A DNA stretch of 45,922 bases from Lachnospiraceae bacterium (GTDB lineage Bacteria > Bacillota > Clostridia > Lachnospirales > Lachnospiraceae), in assembly GCA_014804655.1 (NCBI GenBank), contig JAAUZK010000008.1:53108-99029 (forward strand), written 5' to 3'. The position numbers and the translations under genes are program-made. The notes beneath the pieces were generated by a model, which saw nothing but the letters and a program-made list of their open reading frames with translations, was not told the origin of the DNA and did not search any database. Positions 9,610 through 16,310 of this stretch are shown piece by piece (the first letter of the stretch is position 1; each line of letters opens with the position of its first letter).

Positions 9610-9639
9610 ATTCTAGCATATTTTCTGGGGGGGGGGCAA
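9610..9639 (-). promoter_or_regulatory. Promoter of giant surface gene with poly-C in the spacer
   Basis: Reading the minus strand, TTGCCC (9639-9634) serves as -35 and TAGAAT (9615-9610) as an extended -10, with TG at the -15 position (TGCTAGAAT). The spacer is 18 nt and begins with seven C that continue from the -35 box. Loss of one C would give the optimal 17. The predicted transcript starts about 45 bases before the ATG at 9559. Inferred from sequence only. Confidence 0.6.
9627..9636. repeat. Homopolymer tract G10 (C10 on coding strand)
   Basis: Ten consecutive G on the plus strand, within otherwise mixed-composition DNA and inside the predicted promoter of the giant gene. Such tracts are prone to slippage both in replication and in sequencing, so the exact count needs read-level support. 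Confidence 0.9.
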
Positions 9640-9751
9640 GAGGGGATGAGGGATTTGTGCAGAAAAAAGCGAGGGCTGGTACAGAATAGATATGGTCGGA
9701 AAATATGAACGGAGAAGATAAGTCGATCGTATAAAAACAGGCAAATTCGGC

Positions 9752-9780
9752 TTGACAGACATACCTATAGAGTATATGAT
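9752..9780 (+). promoter_or_regulatory. Sigma-A type promoter of second Uma2 gene
   Basis: TTGACA (9752-9757), a 17-nt spacer and TATGAT (9775-9780) are the same elements as at 361-389. The predicted leader is about 130 nt. Confidence 0.8.
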
Positions 9781-9847
9781 AATTTCAACAAGAGTGATCA
9801 ATGAACCGTGCATTCGCACATTCAGGCAATTTCTGCCGCTTACTCAA
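9772..9847 (+). repeat. Direct repeat copy B (promoter/leader shared with 382-455)
   Basis: Nearly identical to 382-455, in the same orientation and about 9.4 kb away. Together with the shared block leading into the coding start it is long enough to be a substrate for homologous recombination across the giant gene. Confidence 0.85.
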
Positions 9848-9870
9848 CATTACAAATTAAATAGCGGCGG
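9833..9870 (+). promoter_or_regulatory. Leader hairpin of second Uma2 gene
   Basis: CTGCCGCT (9833-9840) pairs with AGCGGCGG (9863-9870), with one G-U pair. It corresponds to the inner stem at 442-478. The loop sequence differs but the stem is kept, which is consistent with a functional RNA structure. Confidence 0.5.
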
Positions 9871-9917
9871 AAGCAGCAGTCTACCTTCTGCCGGAACGAA
9901 GAAGGAGGACAATATTT

Positions 9918-10595
9918 ATGGAACACGTGGCACTTGAAAGAGAGGAATACTTCATGACGATTGAGGGAGGAAAGGCTAAAACAGCCGCACATTTGCTTCC
10001 GGAAAGCGAATCCGATACCGACGAGGGCAGGAGACTTCCCAAAAGAGAGTTATATACGATCGAGGATATCGAGGCGTTGCCGGAGGGAGAGCGTGCGGAA
10101 CTGATTGACGGTGAGATATTTATGATGGCGACACCGATGTTGAGACACCAGAAGATACTTATATGGCTGAGCGCAAAAATTTGGAATTATATAATGGAAC
10201 ATGGTGGATCATGTGAAGTTTTTCCGGCACCGTTTGCGGTTTATATCAAAGATGATGAGCAAAATTACGTGGAGCCGGATATTTCCGTAATATGCGATCC
10301 GAATAAGTTGGATGAGAAAGGATGTCACGGCGCACCGGACTGGGTAATCGAGATCGTATCACCGTCAAGTAAGGATATGGATTATGAGAGAAAACGGACA
10401 CTGTATGAGGAAGCGGGCGTGAGGGAGTATTGGATTGTTGACCCTATTCAGAGCACCGTTAGGGTATATAACTTCGGAACTATGACCATGGTGGAACAGC
10501 ATTCTTTTTCCGATCGGGTGAAAGCGGGAATTTACGAAGATTTGTTTCTTGATTTCAAGGAGATGGCCATTGATGATCAGGGCAGCACAGACTGA
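9918..10595 (+). CDS. Uma2-type PD-(D/E)XK endonuclease family protein, copy 2
   Basis: A 225-residue paralogue of the gene at 629-1315, with the same N-terminus (MEHVALEREEYF), the same ELIDGE, YVEPDISVICD, APDWVIEIVSPSS and EAGVREYWIVDP motifs, and divergence mainly in the linker near residues 20-45 and the C-terminus. The putative catalytic acidic and basic positions are kept, so it is probably not a pseudogene. ATG at 9918 follows AAGGAGG at 9902-9908. The family is common in cyanobacteria and scattered Firmicutes and its physiological role is uncertain; no methyltransferase partner is nearby, so a restriction role is not supported here. Confidence 0.85.
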   Translation: MEHVALEREEYFMTIEGGKAKTAAHLLPESESDTDEGRRLPKRELYTIEDIEALPEGERAELIDGEIFMMATPMLRHQKILIWLSAKIWNYIMEHGGSCEVFPAPFAVYIKDDEQNYVEPDISVICDPNKLDEKGCHGAPDWVIEIVSPSSKDMDYERKRTLYEEAGVREYWIVDPIQSTVRVYNFGTMTMVEQHSFSDRVKAGIYEDLFLDFKEMAIDDQGSTD

Positions 10596-10612
10596 CCGAT
10601 TGAAAAATTCCC

Positions 10613-10641
10613 TTGCAATCCCCAATCATCTATTGTATACT
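10613..10641 (+). promoter_or_regulatory. Promoter of the FMN riboswitch-ribU transcript
   Basis: TTGCAA (10613-10618), a 17-nt spacer and TATACT (10636-10641). The start would be about 80 nt before the aptamer. Confidence 0.7.
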
Positions 10642-10730
10642 TTCTGTTGTGGGAAACCACGGATTCCGGCACTTGCGGTAAGTATGCGGTGCGGTCTAAG
10701 CGGTAACCACAGAGATTTTAATATCAGAAA

Positions 10731-10918
10731 AAGTTCTTCGGGGTCGGGTGCAATTCCCTACCGGCGGTATAGTCCGCGACCCGTTACAGCATAGTATATG
10801 TGTTCTATAGGATAGCGCTTGAGAGATTGGATGTCGAGTGAGATGGTGAACATGCTGCTGTGACGGCTGATTTGGTGCGATTCCAAAACCGACAGTAAAG
10901 TCTGGATGAGAGAAGAAA
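10731..10918 (+). ncRNA. FMN riboswitch (RFN element)
   Basis: The conserved RFN blocks are present in order: TTCTTCGGGGTCGGGTG with CAATTCCCTACCGGCGGT at 10734-10768, then GTCCGCGACCC, and near the 3' end GCTGATTTGGTGCGATTCC, AAACCGACAGTAAAGTC and GGATGAGAGAAGAA. The closing stem pairs the TTCTT near 10734 with AAGAA near 10913. It senses flavin mononucleotide and, from the terminator directly downstream, acts at transcription elongation. The variable arm between the conserved blocks is long. The gene it controls is ribU, which fits the family's usual targets. Confidence 0.95.
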
Positions 10919-10972
10919 TAGCAGGACGACATGCGGCAGAGCCGTGTGAGAGACTTTTTGCTTTGCTTTATT

Positions 10973-11001
10973 GCCCCGAGACATATGTTTCGGGGCTTTT
11001 T
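10973..11001 (+). terminator. Riboswitch-controlled terminator
   Basis: GCCCCGAGACAT pairs with the immediately following ATGTTTCGGGGC and is followed by TTTTT. It lies between the aptamer and ribU, as expected for the expression platform. Confidence 0.9.
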
Positions 11002-11065
11002 GCGCGAACGAACTTTTTCCAACAAAATTATGGAGAGAAGCTGTATGCTTCGGAATGGAGGAAAA

Positions 11066-11836
11066 ATGAGTAACGGATTATTACAAAGTATTGCAGACAA
11101 TCTGACATTTGTGCTGGTCTGCATAGGGGTAGCGGTAGGACTGTTTGCGATCGCATACGCGGCGGAGAAGTATGTGTATAAGCGGGATGGTATTACAGAG
11201 CGTATCTTAAGCACCAGAAAGATCACGATGATTGGACTTTTCTCTGCGCTGGCGGTCATTCTGCATATATTTGATTTTCCGATTCCGTTTTTGGCACCGG
11301 GCTTTTACAGGCTGGATTTCAGTGAGATTCCGGCGCTGGTGGGCACCTTCGCTTTCGGTCCGGTAGCGGGTGTGATGATCGAGTTCTGCAAGATCCTGCT
11401 GAAACTGGTGATCAAAGGCACCAGTACTGCTTTTGTGGGAGATTTGGCCAATTTTGTAATCGGCTGTAGTCTGGTTTTGCCGGCATCGATCATCTATATG
11501 TTCAAGAAGACGCGTAAAAGGGCTATCCTGTCATGTATTACCGGATCGGTGATCATGACGGTATTCGGAACGGCGTTTAACGGCGTGTATCTGCTTCCGG
11601 CGTTTTCAACGTTATTCGGAATGCCCATGGATGCGATTATCGGGGCAGGAGCGGCTATCAACGGGAATATTAACAGTGTTACGACGTTCGTATGTTTCGC
11701 GGTAGCGCCCATCAATATCATTAAGAGCGTGGCGGCTTCCGGTGTGACGCTGCTCATCTATAAACCGCTCAGTCCTATCTTGAAAAATGCACAGCTTTCC
11801 ACGGTGCGCAAAGACAAGATAGCGGTGGAAAAATAA
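11066..11836 (+). CDS. ribU: Riboflavin ECF transporter substrate-binding subunit RibU
   Basis: A membrane protein of 256 residues that would bind riboflavin and take it up together with the shared ECF energising module (EcfA/A'/T), which is not in this window. Several hydrophobic segments are visible, starting with one near residues 9-28, then the core ITMIGLFSALAVILHIF, LDFSEIPALVGTFAFGP and IEFCKILLKLVIKGT, which are typical of RibU S-components. ATG at 11066 with GGAGG just upstream is preferred over in-frame starts from 10931, because those would overlap the riboswitch terminator. The position behind an FMN riboswitch is strong functional support. The extra N-terminal segment before the conserved core is longer than in the shortest family members. 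Confidence 0.92.
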   Translation: MSNGLLQSIADNLTFVLVCIGVAVGLFAIAYAAEKYVYKRDGITERILSTRKITMIGLFSALAVILHIFDFPIPFLAPGFYRLDFSEIPALVGTFAFGPVAGVMIEFCKILLKLVIKGTSTAFVGDLANFVIGCSLVLPASIIYMFKKTRKRAILSCITGSVIMTVFGTAFNGVYLLPAFSTLFGMPMDAIIGAGAAINGNINSVTTFVCFAVAPINIIKSVAASGVTLLIYKPLSPILKNAQLSTVRKDKIAVEK

Positions 11837-11910
11837 GGTTTAGCCTTAAATACGCCATGTGGCGACAGCTTTAATTATGCGTTGCCTGCCTTACAATAAT
11901 GTAAGAAATT

Positions 11911-11955
11911 AAGGGAAAATGTAAGCCGATTCAATGGATTACATTTTCCTTTTGT
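11911..11955 (+). terminator. Intrinsic terminator after ribU
   Basis: AAGGGAAAATGTAA (11911-11924) pairs with TTACATTTTCCTTTT (11939-11953). The loop is about 14 nt and the right arm runs into T-rich sequence. Confidence 0.8.
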
Positions 11956-11956
11956 T

Positions 11957-12360
11957 ATATATTTAGAAAGAAGTGAATTAAGATAATATTAAGGTTTCAC
12001 TATCACGATTTTAAGAATCGGTTGTTATGATACTCCCGTAGAACGGAATACAGAAGTAAAAGCGGGGCAGGTTTTCATGAAGCAGAGAATTTTAATAAAA
12101 GTTTATATATTATAAATATCCTTGAAGAAAAATATATGATAAGGTCGTTACAATATATGGAAAGAAAGTAACTGTTCAGAAGGTGCTTCCGCAGGGTGTT
12201 TTTTATGAGTGAAGCGTAAGCGGAAGTCACAGAAAACCCGAAAGAAAATGTATGAACAGGATAAGACGGACTTTTTCGTGACATTCCCGCAGTTAAAAAC
12301 CCTGCCGCATGCAGCTACATGGCGCGTTGCTCGCGCGAATAAAATGTAATAAACAGGAGG
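11957..12360. other. AT-rich intergenic region before the exporter operon
   Basis: About 400 bases without a supported gene. It is AT-rich to about 12170, then holds a short inverted repeat (CTTCCGC at 12186-12192, GCGGAAG at 12220-12226) and a GC-rich self-complementary patch near 12323-12339. No convincing -35/-10 pair was found by eye, although the promoter of the operon starting at 12368 must lie here or be read through. A long regulated leader is possible but not shown. Confidence 0.4.
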
Positions 12361-12367
12361 ATCAACT

Positions 12368-13069
12368 ATGGAAGCATTGGTTGAGATCCGGGATATGTGT
12401 AAGACATATAACCCCGGTGAAAATGAAGTAAAGGCGCTGGATCATGTGAGCCTGACGATTCACGAGAGGGAATTTGTGGCAATCATCGGGCACTCCGGTT
12501 CCGGTAAATCTACGCTGATGAATATGCTGGGGTGTCTGGACGTGCCTACCAGCGGCAGTTATTACCTGCACGGGCATGATGTGGCGGGAATGTCGGACGA
12601 TGAATTGTCGGATATCCGCAATCAGGAGATCGGATTTATTTTTCAGGGATTTAATCTGATTCCGAGTCTGACGGCGCTTGAGAATGTGGAATTGCCTTTG
12701 ATCTATCGGGGTGTCGGTAAAAGAGAGAGAACAGAGCTGTCTGATCGGGCGCTTGACAAAGTGGGGTTGGAGAATCGTAAGGATCATAAGCCTTCGGAGA
12801 TGTCCGGCGGACAACAGCAGAGGGTTGCCATCGCCAGAGCCATAGCGCAAGCGCCGCCGATTATCCTTGCAGATGAACCTACCGGTAATCTTGACTCCGG
12901 TTCCACGAGAGAGATCATGGAAATTCTCAAAGGATTGCATGAAGAAGGCAGAACCGTGATACTGATCACTCATGATAATGAGATCGCGGCACAGGCCAAG
13001 CGGGTCATTAAAATTATGGATGGCAAGATTGTGGAAGATTATATGAATGAGGTACAGCAGGCTGTCTGA
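12368..13069 (+). CDS. ABC transporter ATP-binding protein (MacB/LolD/YknY type)
   Basis: A 233-residue nucleotide-binding subunit. Walker [10 protein letters not shown] is at residues 41-49, the Q-loop ([13 protein letters not shown]) follows, the signature MSGGQQQR is near 142-150, Walker [12 protein letters not shown] near 163-173 and the switch histidine is in LITHD. The long Q-loop and EPTGNLD are typical of the LolD/MacB group, which drives mechanotransmission exporters rather than importers. ATG at 12368 has GGAGG seven bases upstream. It begins an operon with the adaptor at 13154 and the FtsX-type permease at 14929, the order of YknXYZ/MacAB-like systems. Substrates of such exporters in Clostridia include antimicrobial peptides, but the substrate here cannot be read from sequence. 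Confidence 0.93.
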   Translation: MEALVEIRDMCKTYNPGENEVKALDHVSLTIHEREFVAIIGHSGSGKSTLMNMLGCLDVPTSGSYYLHGHDVAGMSDDELSDIRNQEIGFIFQGFNLIPSLTALENVELPLIYRGVGKRERTELSDRALDKVGLENRKDHKPSEMSGGQQQRVAIARAIAQAPPIILADEPTGNLDSGSTREIMEILKGLHEEGRTVILITHDNEIAAQAKRVIKIMDGKIVEDYMNEVQQAV

Positions 13070-13153
13070 AAAGAATGCAAGAATCGACAGTGAGAGGCCG
13101 GATACGGGAAAGGCAGAAAAAAATCTGAAAAGAAGGAGCAGGAAGGAACAGCA

Positions 13154-14692
13154 ATGAAAGAAGAATTGAAAACAGCAGACTCCGTTAAAAACAATGTATG
13201 CACGGTAAACACTGCGGAGACGGGGAATCAGACGGAACAGGAAGGTAAAAAACACAAAGCGAAGAAAGAGAAAGCGCTGAAGACACCTATGGATAAGAAG
13301 AAAAAGAAGAAAATCATAAGACGCTGTGTCATTGGTGGTGTGGCAGCGGTGATCGTCCTTTTTATAGTCAGCAATTCCATTGCAGCTAAGAATGCGGGCA
13401 CCGTGGTATACACTACGACGGCGACAGTGGAAAATATAGAGCAGACGTTAAATACCAGCGGCACAGTCAAGAGTGAGGAGACGAAAACCTATTTTGCACC
13501 GGTGGCTGTGCAGATCGGTTCGGTAGACGTGGCGGCAGGAGACAGCGTGAAAAAGGGAGACTGCCTTATTAAGTATGATGCGGATGCGCTGGAAGAAGCA
13601 AAGCAGATTGCAGAGTTGAAGCTGCAGGCTAACGAGGGTGGTTATGAAAGCTCCATCCATAAAGATAATAAGTACATAGCAGAGTTGGGAGAGGCCAACG
13701 TGAATCTGGCGGTGCTGGAGCAGCAGATCGAAGACAGTGAGAACTATGTCAAGGAACTGCAGCAGAAGATCAATGATAAGAAGACATGGCTTGCGCATGA
13801 AGGCACGCTGCTGCAGGTATCGTTGTTAGACTGGTCGGACAGACCGGATTCAGAGGAGTATCTGAATCTGCAGAAGCTGATACAGTTCAACAGCTATGAG
13901 CAGCAGAACAACAAGGATATCCTTGCATGGCAGAAGGAAGTAGACATCTATGAAGAAAAAATCGCTGCCTACAAGGAATACCGTTCTGAGATGAAATCAC
14001 AGAAGAGCAGTTCCGAGGGCGGTTCCATGGACAATGGCAGTAGAAGCCAGCTGGAGGCCAATACGCAGATGGAGCGGATTAACGGCCAGGAGACGTTACG
14101 TGATATTCAAGAGGTAGAGAACGGTATCCTTGCTGATTTCGACGGTGTTGTCACTGAGATGGAGGCTGTGGAAGGTGCGATCCCGCAGGAGGGAACGAAG
14201 TTAGTCACGGTGGAGAGCACGGAGAATGTTAAGGTGGAGATTACCGTGTCCAAATATGATCTGGAGAAAATACAGATCGGACAGACGGCCTCCATCGATA
14301 TCGCGAATAAGAAGTATGAAGGTAAAGTGACCAAGATCAACCGTATGGCGACCACCAATGCCAGCGGTGCAGCGGTAGTAGGTGCGGAGATTGAAATTGA
14401 AAATCCGGATTCGGAGATTTATCTGGGGGTAGAGGCCAGAGTGGAGATAAATACGGCTTCCGTGCCGGGTGCGGTAGCAGTGCCTGTTGAGGTCATTAAT
14501 ACAGATAAGGACGGAGATTTTGTATTCGTGGCGGAGAACGGTGTGGCGGTGAAAAAACGCATTACGACAGGAATTTCTTCAGACAGCTACTGTGAGATCA
14601 GGGAAGGTCTGTCAGAAGGAGAAACGATCATTGTGACAACAGGGCAGGAACTGGAAGAGGGTGCGCCGGTGACTGCGATCCCGCAACAATAA
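13154..14692 (+). CDS. HlyD/MacA-family membrane fusion (adaptor) protein
   Basis: A 512-residue adaptor. The N-terminal ~50 residues are cytoplasmic and lysine-rich (MDKKKKKKIIRR just before the membrane); one transmembrane helix covers about 56-76 (VIGGVAAVIVLFIVSN). A half lipoyl domain begins near residue 100 (VQIGSVDVAAGDSVKKGD). A long coiled-coil hairpin at about 155-320 contains a Ser/Gly-rich break (SSSEGGSMDNGS). The second half lipoyl domain (GILADFDGVVTEM), a beta-barrel domain and a membrane-proximal domain ending in GETIIVTTGQELEEG follow. In Gram-positives such proteins work with a FtsX-type permease. ATG at 13154 follows GGAAGGA. The gap to the permease gene contains three tandem palindromes, which may uncouple their expression. 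Confidence 0.9.
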   Translation: MKEELKTADSVKNNVCTVNTAETGNQTEQEGKKHKAKKEKALKTPMDKKKKKKIIRRCVIGGVAAVIVLFIVSNSIAAKNAGTVVYTTTATVENIEQTLNTSGTVKSEETKTYFAPVAVQIGSVDVAAGDSVKKGDCLIKYDADALEEAKQIAELKLQANEGGYESSIHKDNKYIAELGEANVNLAVLEQQIEDSENYVKELQQKINDKKTWLAHEGTLLQVSLLDWSDRPDSEEYLNLQKLIQFNSYEQQNNKDILAWQKEVDIYEEKIAAYKEYRSEMKSQKSSSEGGSMDNGSRSQLEANTQMERINGQETLRDIQEVENGILADFDGVVTEMEAVEGAIPQEGTKLVTVESTENVKVEITVSKYDLEKIQIGQTASIDIANKKYEGKVTKINRMATTNASGAAVVGAEIEIENPDSEIYLGVEARVEINTASVPGAVAVPVEVINTDKDGDFVFVAENGVAVKKRITTGISSDSYCEIREGLSEGETIIVTTGQELEEGAPVTAIPQQ

Positions 14693-14695
14693 AAA

Positions 14696-14885
14696 GAGAT
14701 GAAGTTATTCTAAGTCATCAAAATACGCTGACTAAGAATAACTAAATCATCTCTGAGATGAAGTTATTCTAAGTCATCAAAATACGCTGACTAAGAATAA
14801 CTAAATCATCTCTGAGATGAAGTTATTCTAAGTCATCAAAATGCGCTGACTAAGAAAAACGAGATCATCTCTGAGATGAAGTTTT
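14696..14885. repeat. Three tandem 58-bp bulged palindromes plus a partial fourth
   Basis: Copies lie at 14696-14753, 14755-14812 and 14814-14871, with a 59-nt period, followed by a truncated start at 14873-14885. Each runs GAGATGAAGTTATTCTAAG, a loop of about 10 nt, then CTAAGAATAACTAAATCATC. The right arm carries three unpaired bases at the same place in every copy. Copies 1 and 2 are identical, copy 3 has several changes in its right arm. Relatives lie at 20027-20084 and 26211-26268. They sit between the adaptor and permease genes. Confidence 0.9.
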
Positions 14886-14928
14886 AAATTATTATGAGAA
14901 GACAGCGGGAAAGGGACAGGTTGGTACA

Positions 14929-16149
14929 ATGGCACAAATATGGGAATATATTAAAATTGCTCTTTTGAATATAAAGAACAATAAGGGAAGGTCCATTCTT
15001 ACCATGCTGGGCATTATCATCGGTATTGCTTCCGTGATTCTTATCATATCCATCGGTAACGGAATGAGAAGTCAGATCAACGGTGAACTGGACAGCATGG
15101 CAGGCGGACAGGTAGCGCTCTATACCAATGATTCCGTGGAAGGCAATGACGTGACCTTCACGGATGAAGATTTTGAACTGATTGAAGAGAAGGTAGAACA
15201 CGTCAAGGGTGTTACGCCGCAGTATTCGATGTGGGCGAATGCGGAAGGACGCAAGGGTAATTTTGAAGCGTTGGTATATGCGGGTAATGAAGCGCTGCAA
15301 TACTGTGTGGCGAAGGAGCCGATTGCGAAGGGAAGATACTTTACGGAAAGTGATTATCTTGCGGGCAATAAGGTGTGCGTTGTTAATGAGACCAGCGCCA
15401 GAATGCTCTTCGGTACAACGGATGTGATTGGAATGAATTTCGATGTGACGATTTACAATGTGACGCAGGAGATGTCTATTGTGGGAGTCAGAGAAGACAG
15501 TAAATCCACGATGCTTTCCGCACTGAACGGCAGCGGTTATCTGCAGGTGGAAATGCCGATCTCCACGCTGGGATCGGGTTACGGATTCTGGGTGGAAGAT
15601 TTCCAACAGTTCTATATTGTGGGAGAGAGTGCCGAGTATTCAACACAGGTAGCGGGAGATTCTCTACGTCTGATGGAAAATAAGCATAATGTGCGCGGAG
15701 AAAACAAGATCATGATGGAGAGCTTCGCGGATGCGCAGTCGCAGATCGACAGTATCTTGAGCGTGATTACAGTCTTTATCTCGTTTGTGGCAGCGATCTC
15801 GCTTCTGGTAGGCGGAATCGGCGTTATGAATATCATGCTTGTGTCCGTGACGGAGCGTACGAGAGAGATCGGTATCCGTAAGTCGCTGGGAGCAAGGACA
15901 AATTCTATTCTTTTACAGTTTCTGGCGGAAGCGGGTATTATTACATTGATTGGCGGATTGATCGGCATAGGGCTGGGCAGCCTGGGAGCAGTGGGGGTCT
16001 GCAGCATTATGGGATTTCAGGCGCAGGTGAAAGTGACCACGGTGCTGTTTGCAGCGATCTTTTCCTCGGCGGTGGGTATTTTCTTCGGAATCTATCCGGC
16101 CAAGAAAGCGGCAAAGTTAAGTCCGATTGAGGCGCTGAGACATGAGTAA
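14929..16149 (+). CDS. MacB/FtsX-type ABC transporter permease
   Basis: A 406-residue permease with one N-terminal transmembrane helix (GRSILTMLGIIIGIASVILI, about residues 22-43), an extracytoplasmic MacB periplasmic core domain (about 50-270), then three C-terminal helices. The FtsX domain is marked by LLVGGIGVMNIMLVSVTERT and REIGIRKSLGA, and the protein ends in the conserved AAKLSPIEALRHE. This four-helix layout belongs to type VII exporters that transmit ATPase movement outward instead of forming a central channel. Together with 12368 and 13154 it makes a tripartite exporter. The start at 14929 has only a weak ribosome binding site (AGGGACAGG) and follows the palindrome array, so its translation or transcription may be set separately from the first two genes. 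Confidence 0.93.
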   Translation: MAQIWEYIKIALLNIKNNKGRSILTMLGIIIGIASVILIISIGNGMRSQINGELDSMAGGQVALYTNDSVEGNDVTFTDEDFELIEEKVEHVKGVTPQYSMWANAEGRKGNFEALVYAGNEALQYCVAKEPIAKGRYFTESDYLAGNKVCVVNETSARMLFGTTDVIGMNFDVTIYNVTQEMSIVGVREDSKSTMLSALNGSGYLQVEMPISTLGSGYGFWVEDFQQFYIVGESAEYSTQVAGDSLRLMENKHNVRGENKIMMESFADAQSQIDSILSVITVFISFVAAISLLVGGIGVMNIMLVSVTERTREIGIRKSLGARTNSILLQFLAEAGIITLIGGLIGIGLGSLGAVGVCSIMGFQAQVKVTTVLFAAIFSSAVGIFFGIYPAKKAAKLSPIEALRHE

Positions 16150-16160
16150 GGGATAAGGGC

Positions 16161-16291
16161 ATTATGCAAAACCCTCAAGTGCGGCTGCGGAAAATGGATT
16201 TTTTAAATGTTTCAGTAGTACATGGCAAGATATTATATGAAACATCAAGAAAATCTTTTTTCTGCGCAGGACACTTGAGGGTTTTTATGCA
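16161..16291. repeat. Long imperfect inverted repeat between convergent genes (MITE-like or terminator)
   Basis: A left arm at 16161-16214 and a right arm at 16238-16291 pair along about 53 bases with mismatches. The ends ACCCTCAAGTG and CACTTGAGGGT and the inner ATGTTTCA and TGAAACAT are perfect. It fills the gap between the exporter permease (ends 16149) and the flotillin gene (ends 16311). T-rich sequence near both outer ends means it can act as a bidirectional terminator. The length also fits a miniature inverted-repeat element; no target-site duplication was identified. Confidence 0.75.
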
Positions 16292-16310
16292 GTCTGCCTT
16301 GTTAAATTTT

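Noticed and set aside
9627..9636. Poly-G run as a plain sequencing artefact
   Set aside because: An artefact in its exact length is possible, but the tract itself sits between a usable -35 and an extended -10 of a surface gene, which is unlikely by chance. Kept as a finding with a caution on the count.
8916..9689. 257-codon plus-strand open frame rich in Ser/Pro/Leu
   Set aside because: It lies opposite the acidic Ser/Asn/Asp linker of the giant protein. The low-complexity codons (GAT, AAT, GGC) leave the other strand open; there is no ribosome binding site.
629..10595. Restriction-modification system from the Uma2 genes
   Set aside because: No methyltransferase or specificity gene is adjacent, and the role of the Uma2 family is not established; the only methyltransferase (33956) is far away and looks like a small-molecule enzyme.
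12362..13255. 297-codon minus-strand open frame opposite the ABC ATPase gene
   Set aside because: The plus strand has all ABC motifs; the opposite frame is a shadow with no recognisable domain.
14696..14885. Tandem palindromes as ordinary intrinsic terminators
   Set aside because: The hairpins are not followed by a T run and the downstream permease belongs to the same exporter. A partial termination role is still possible.
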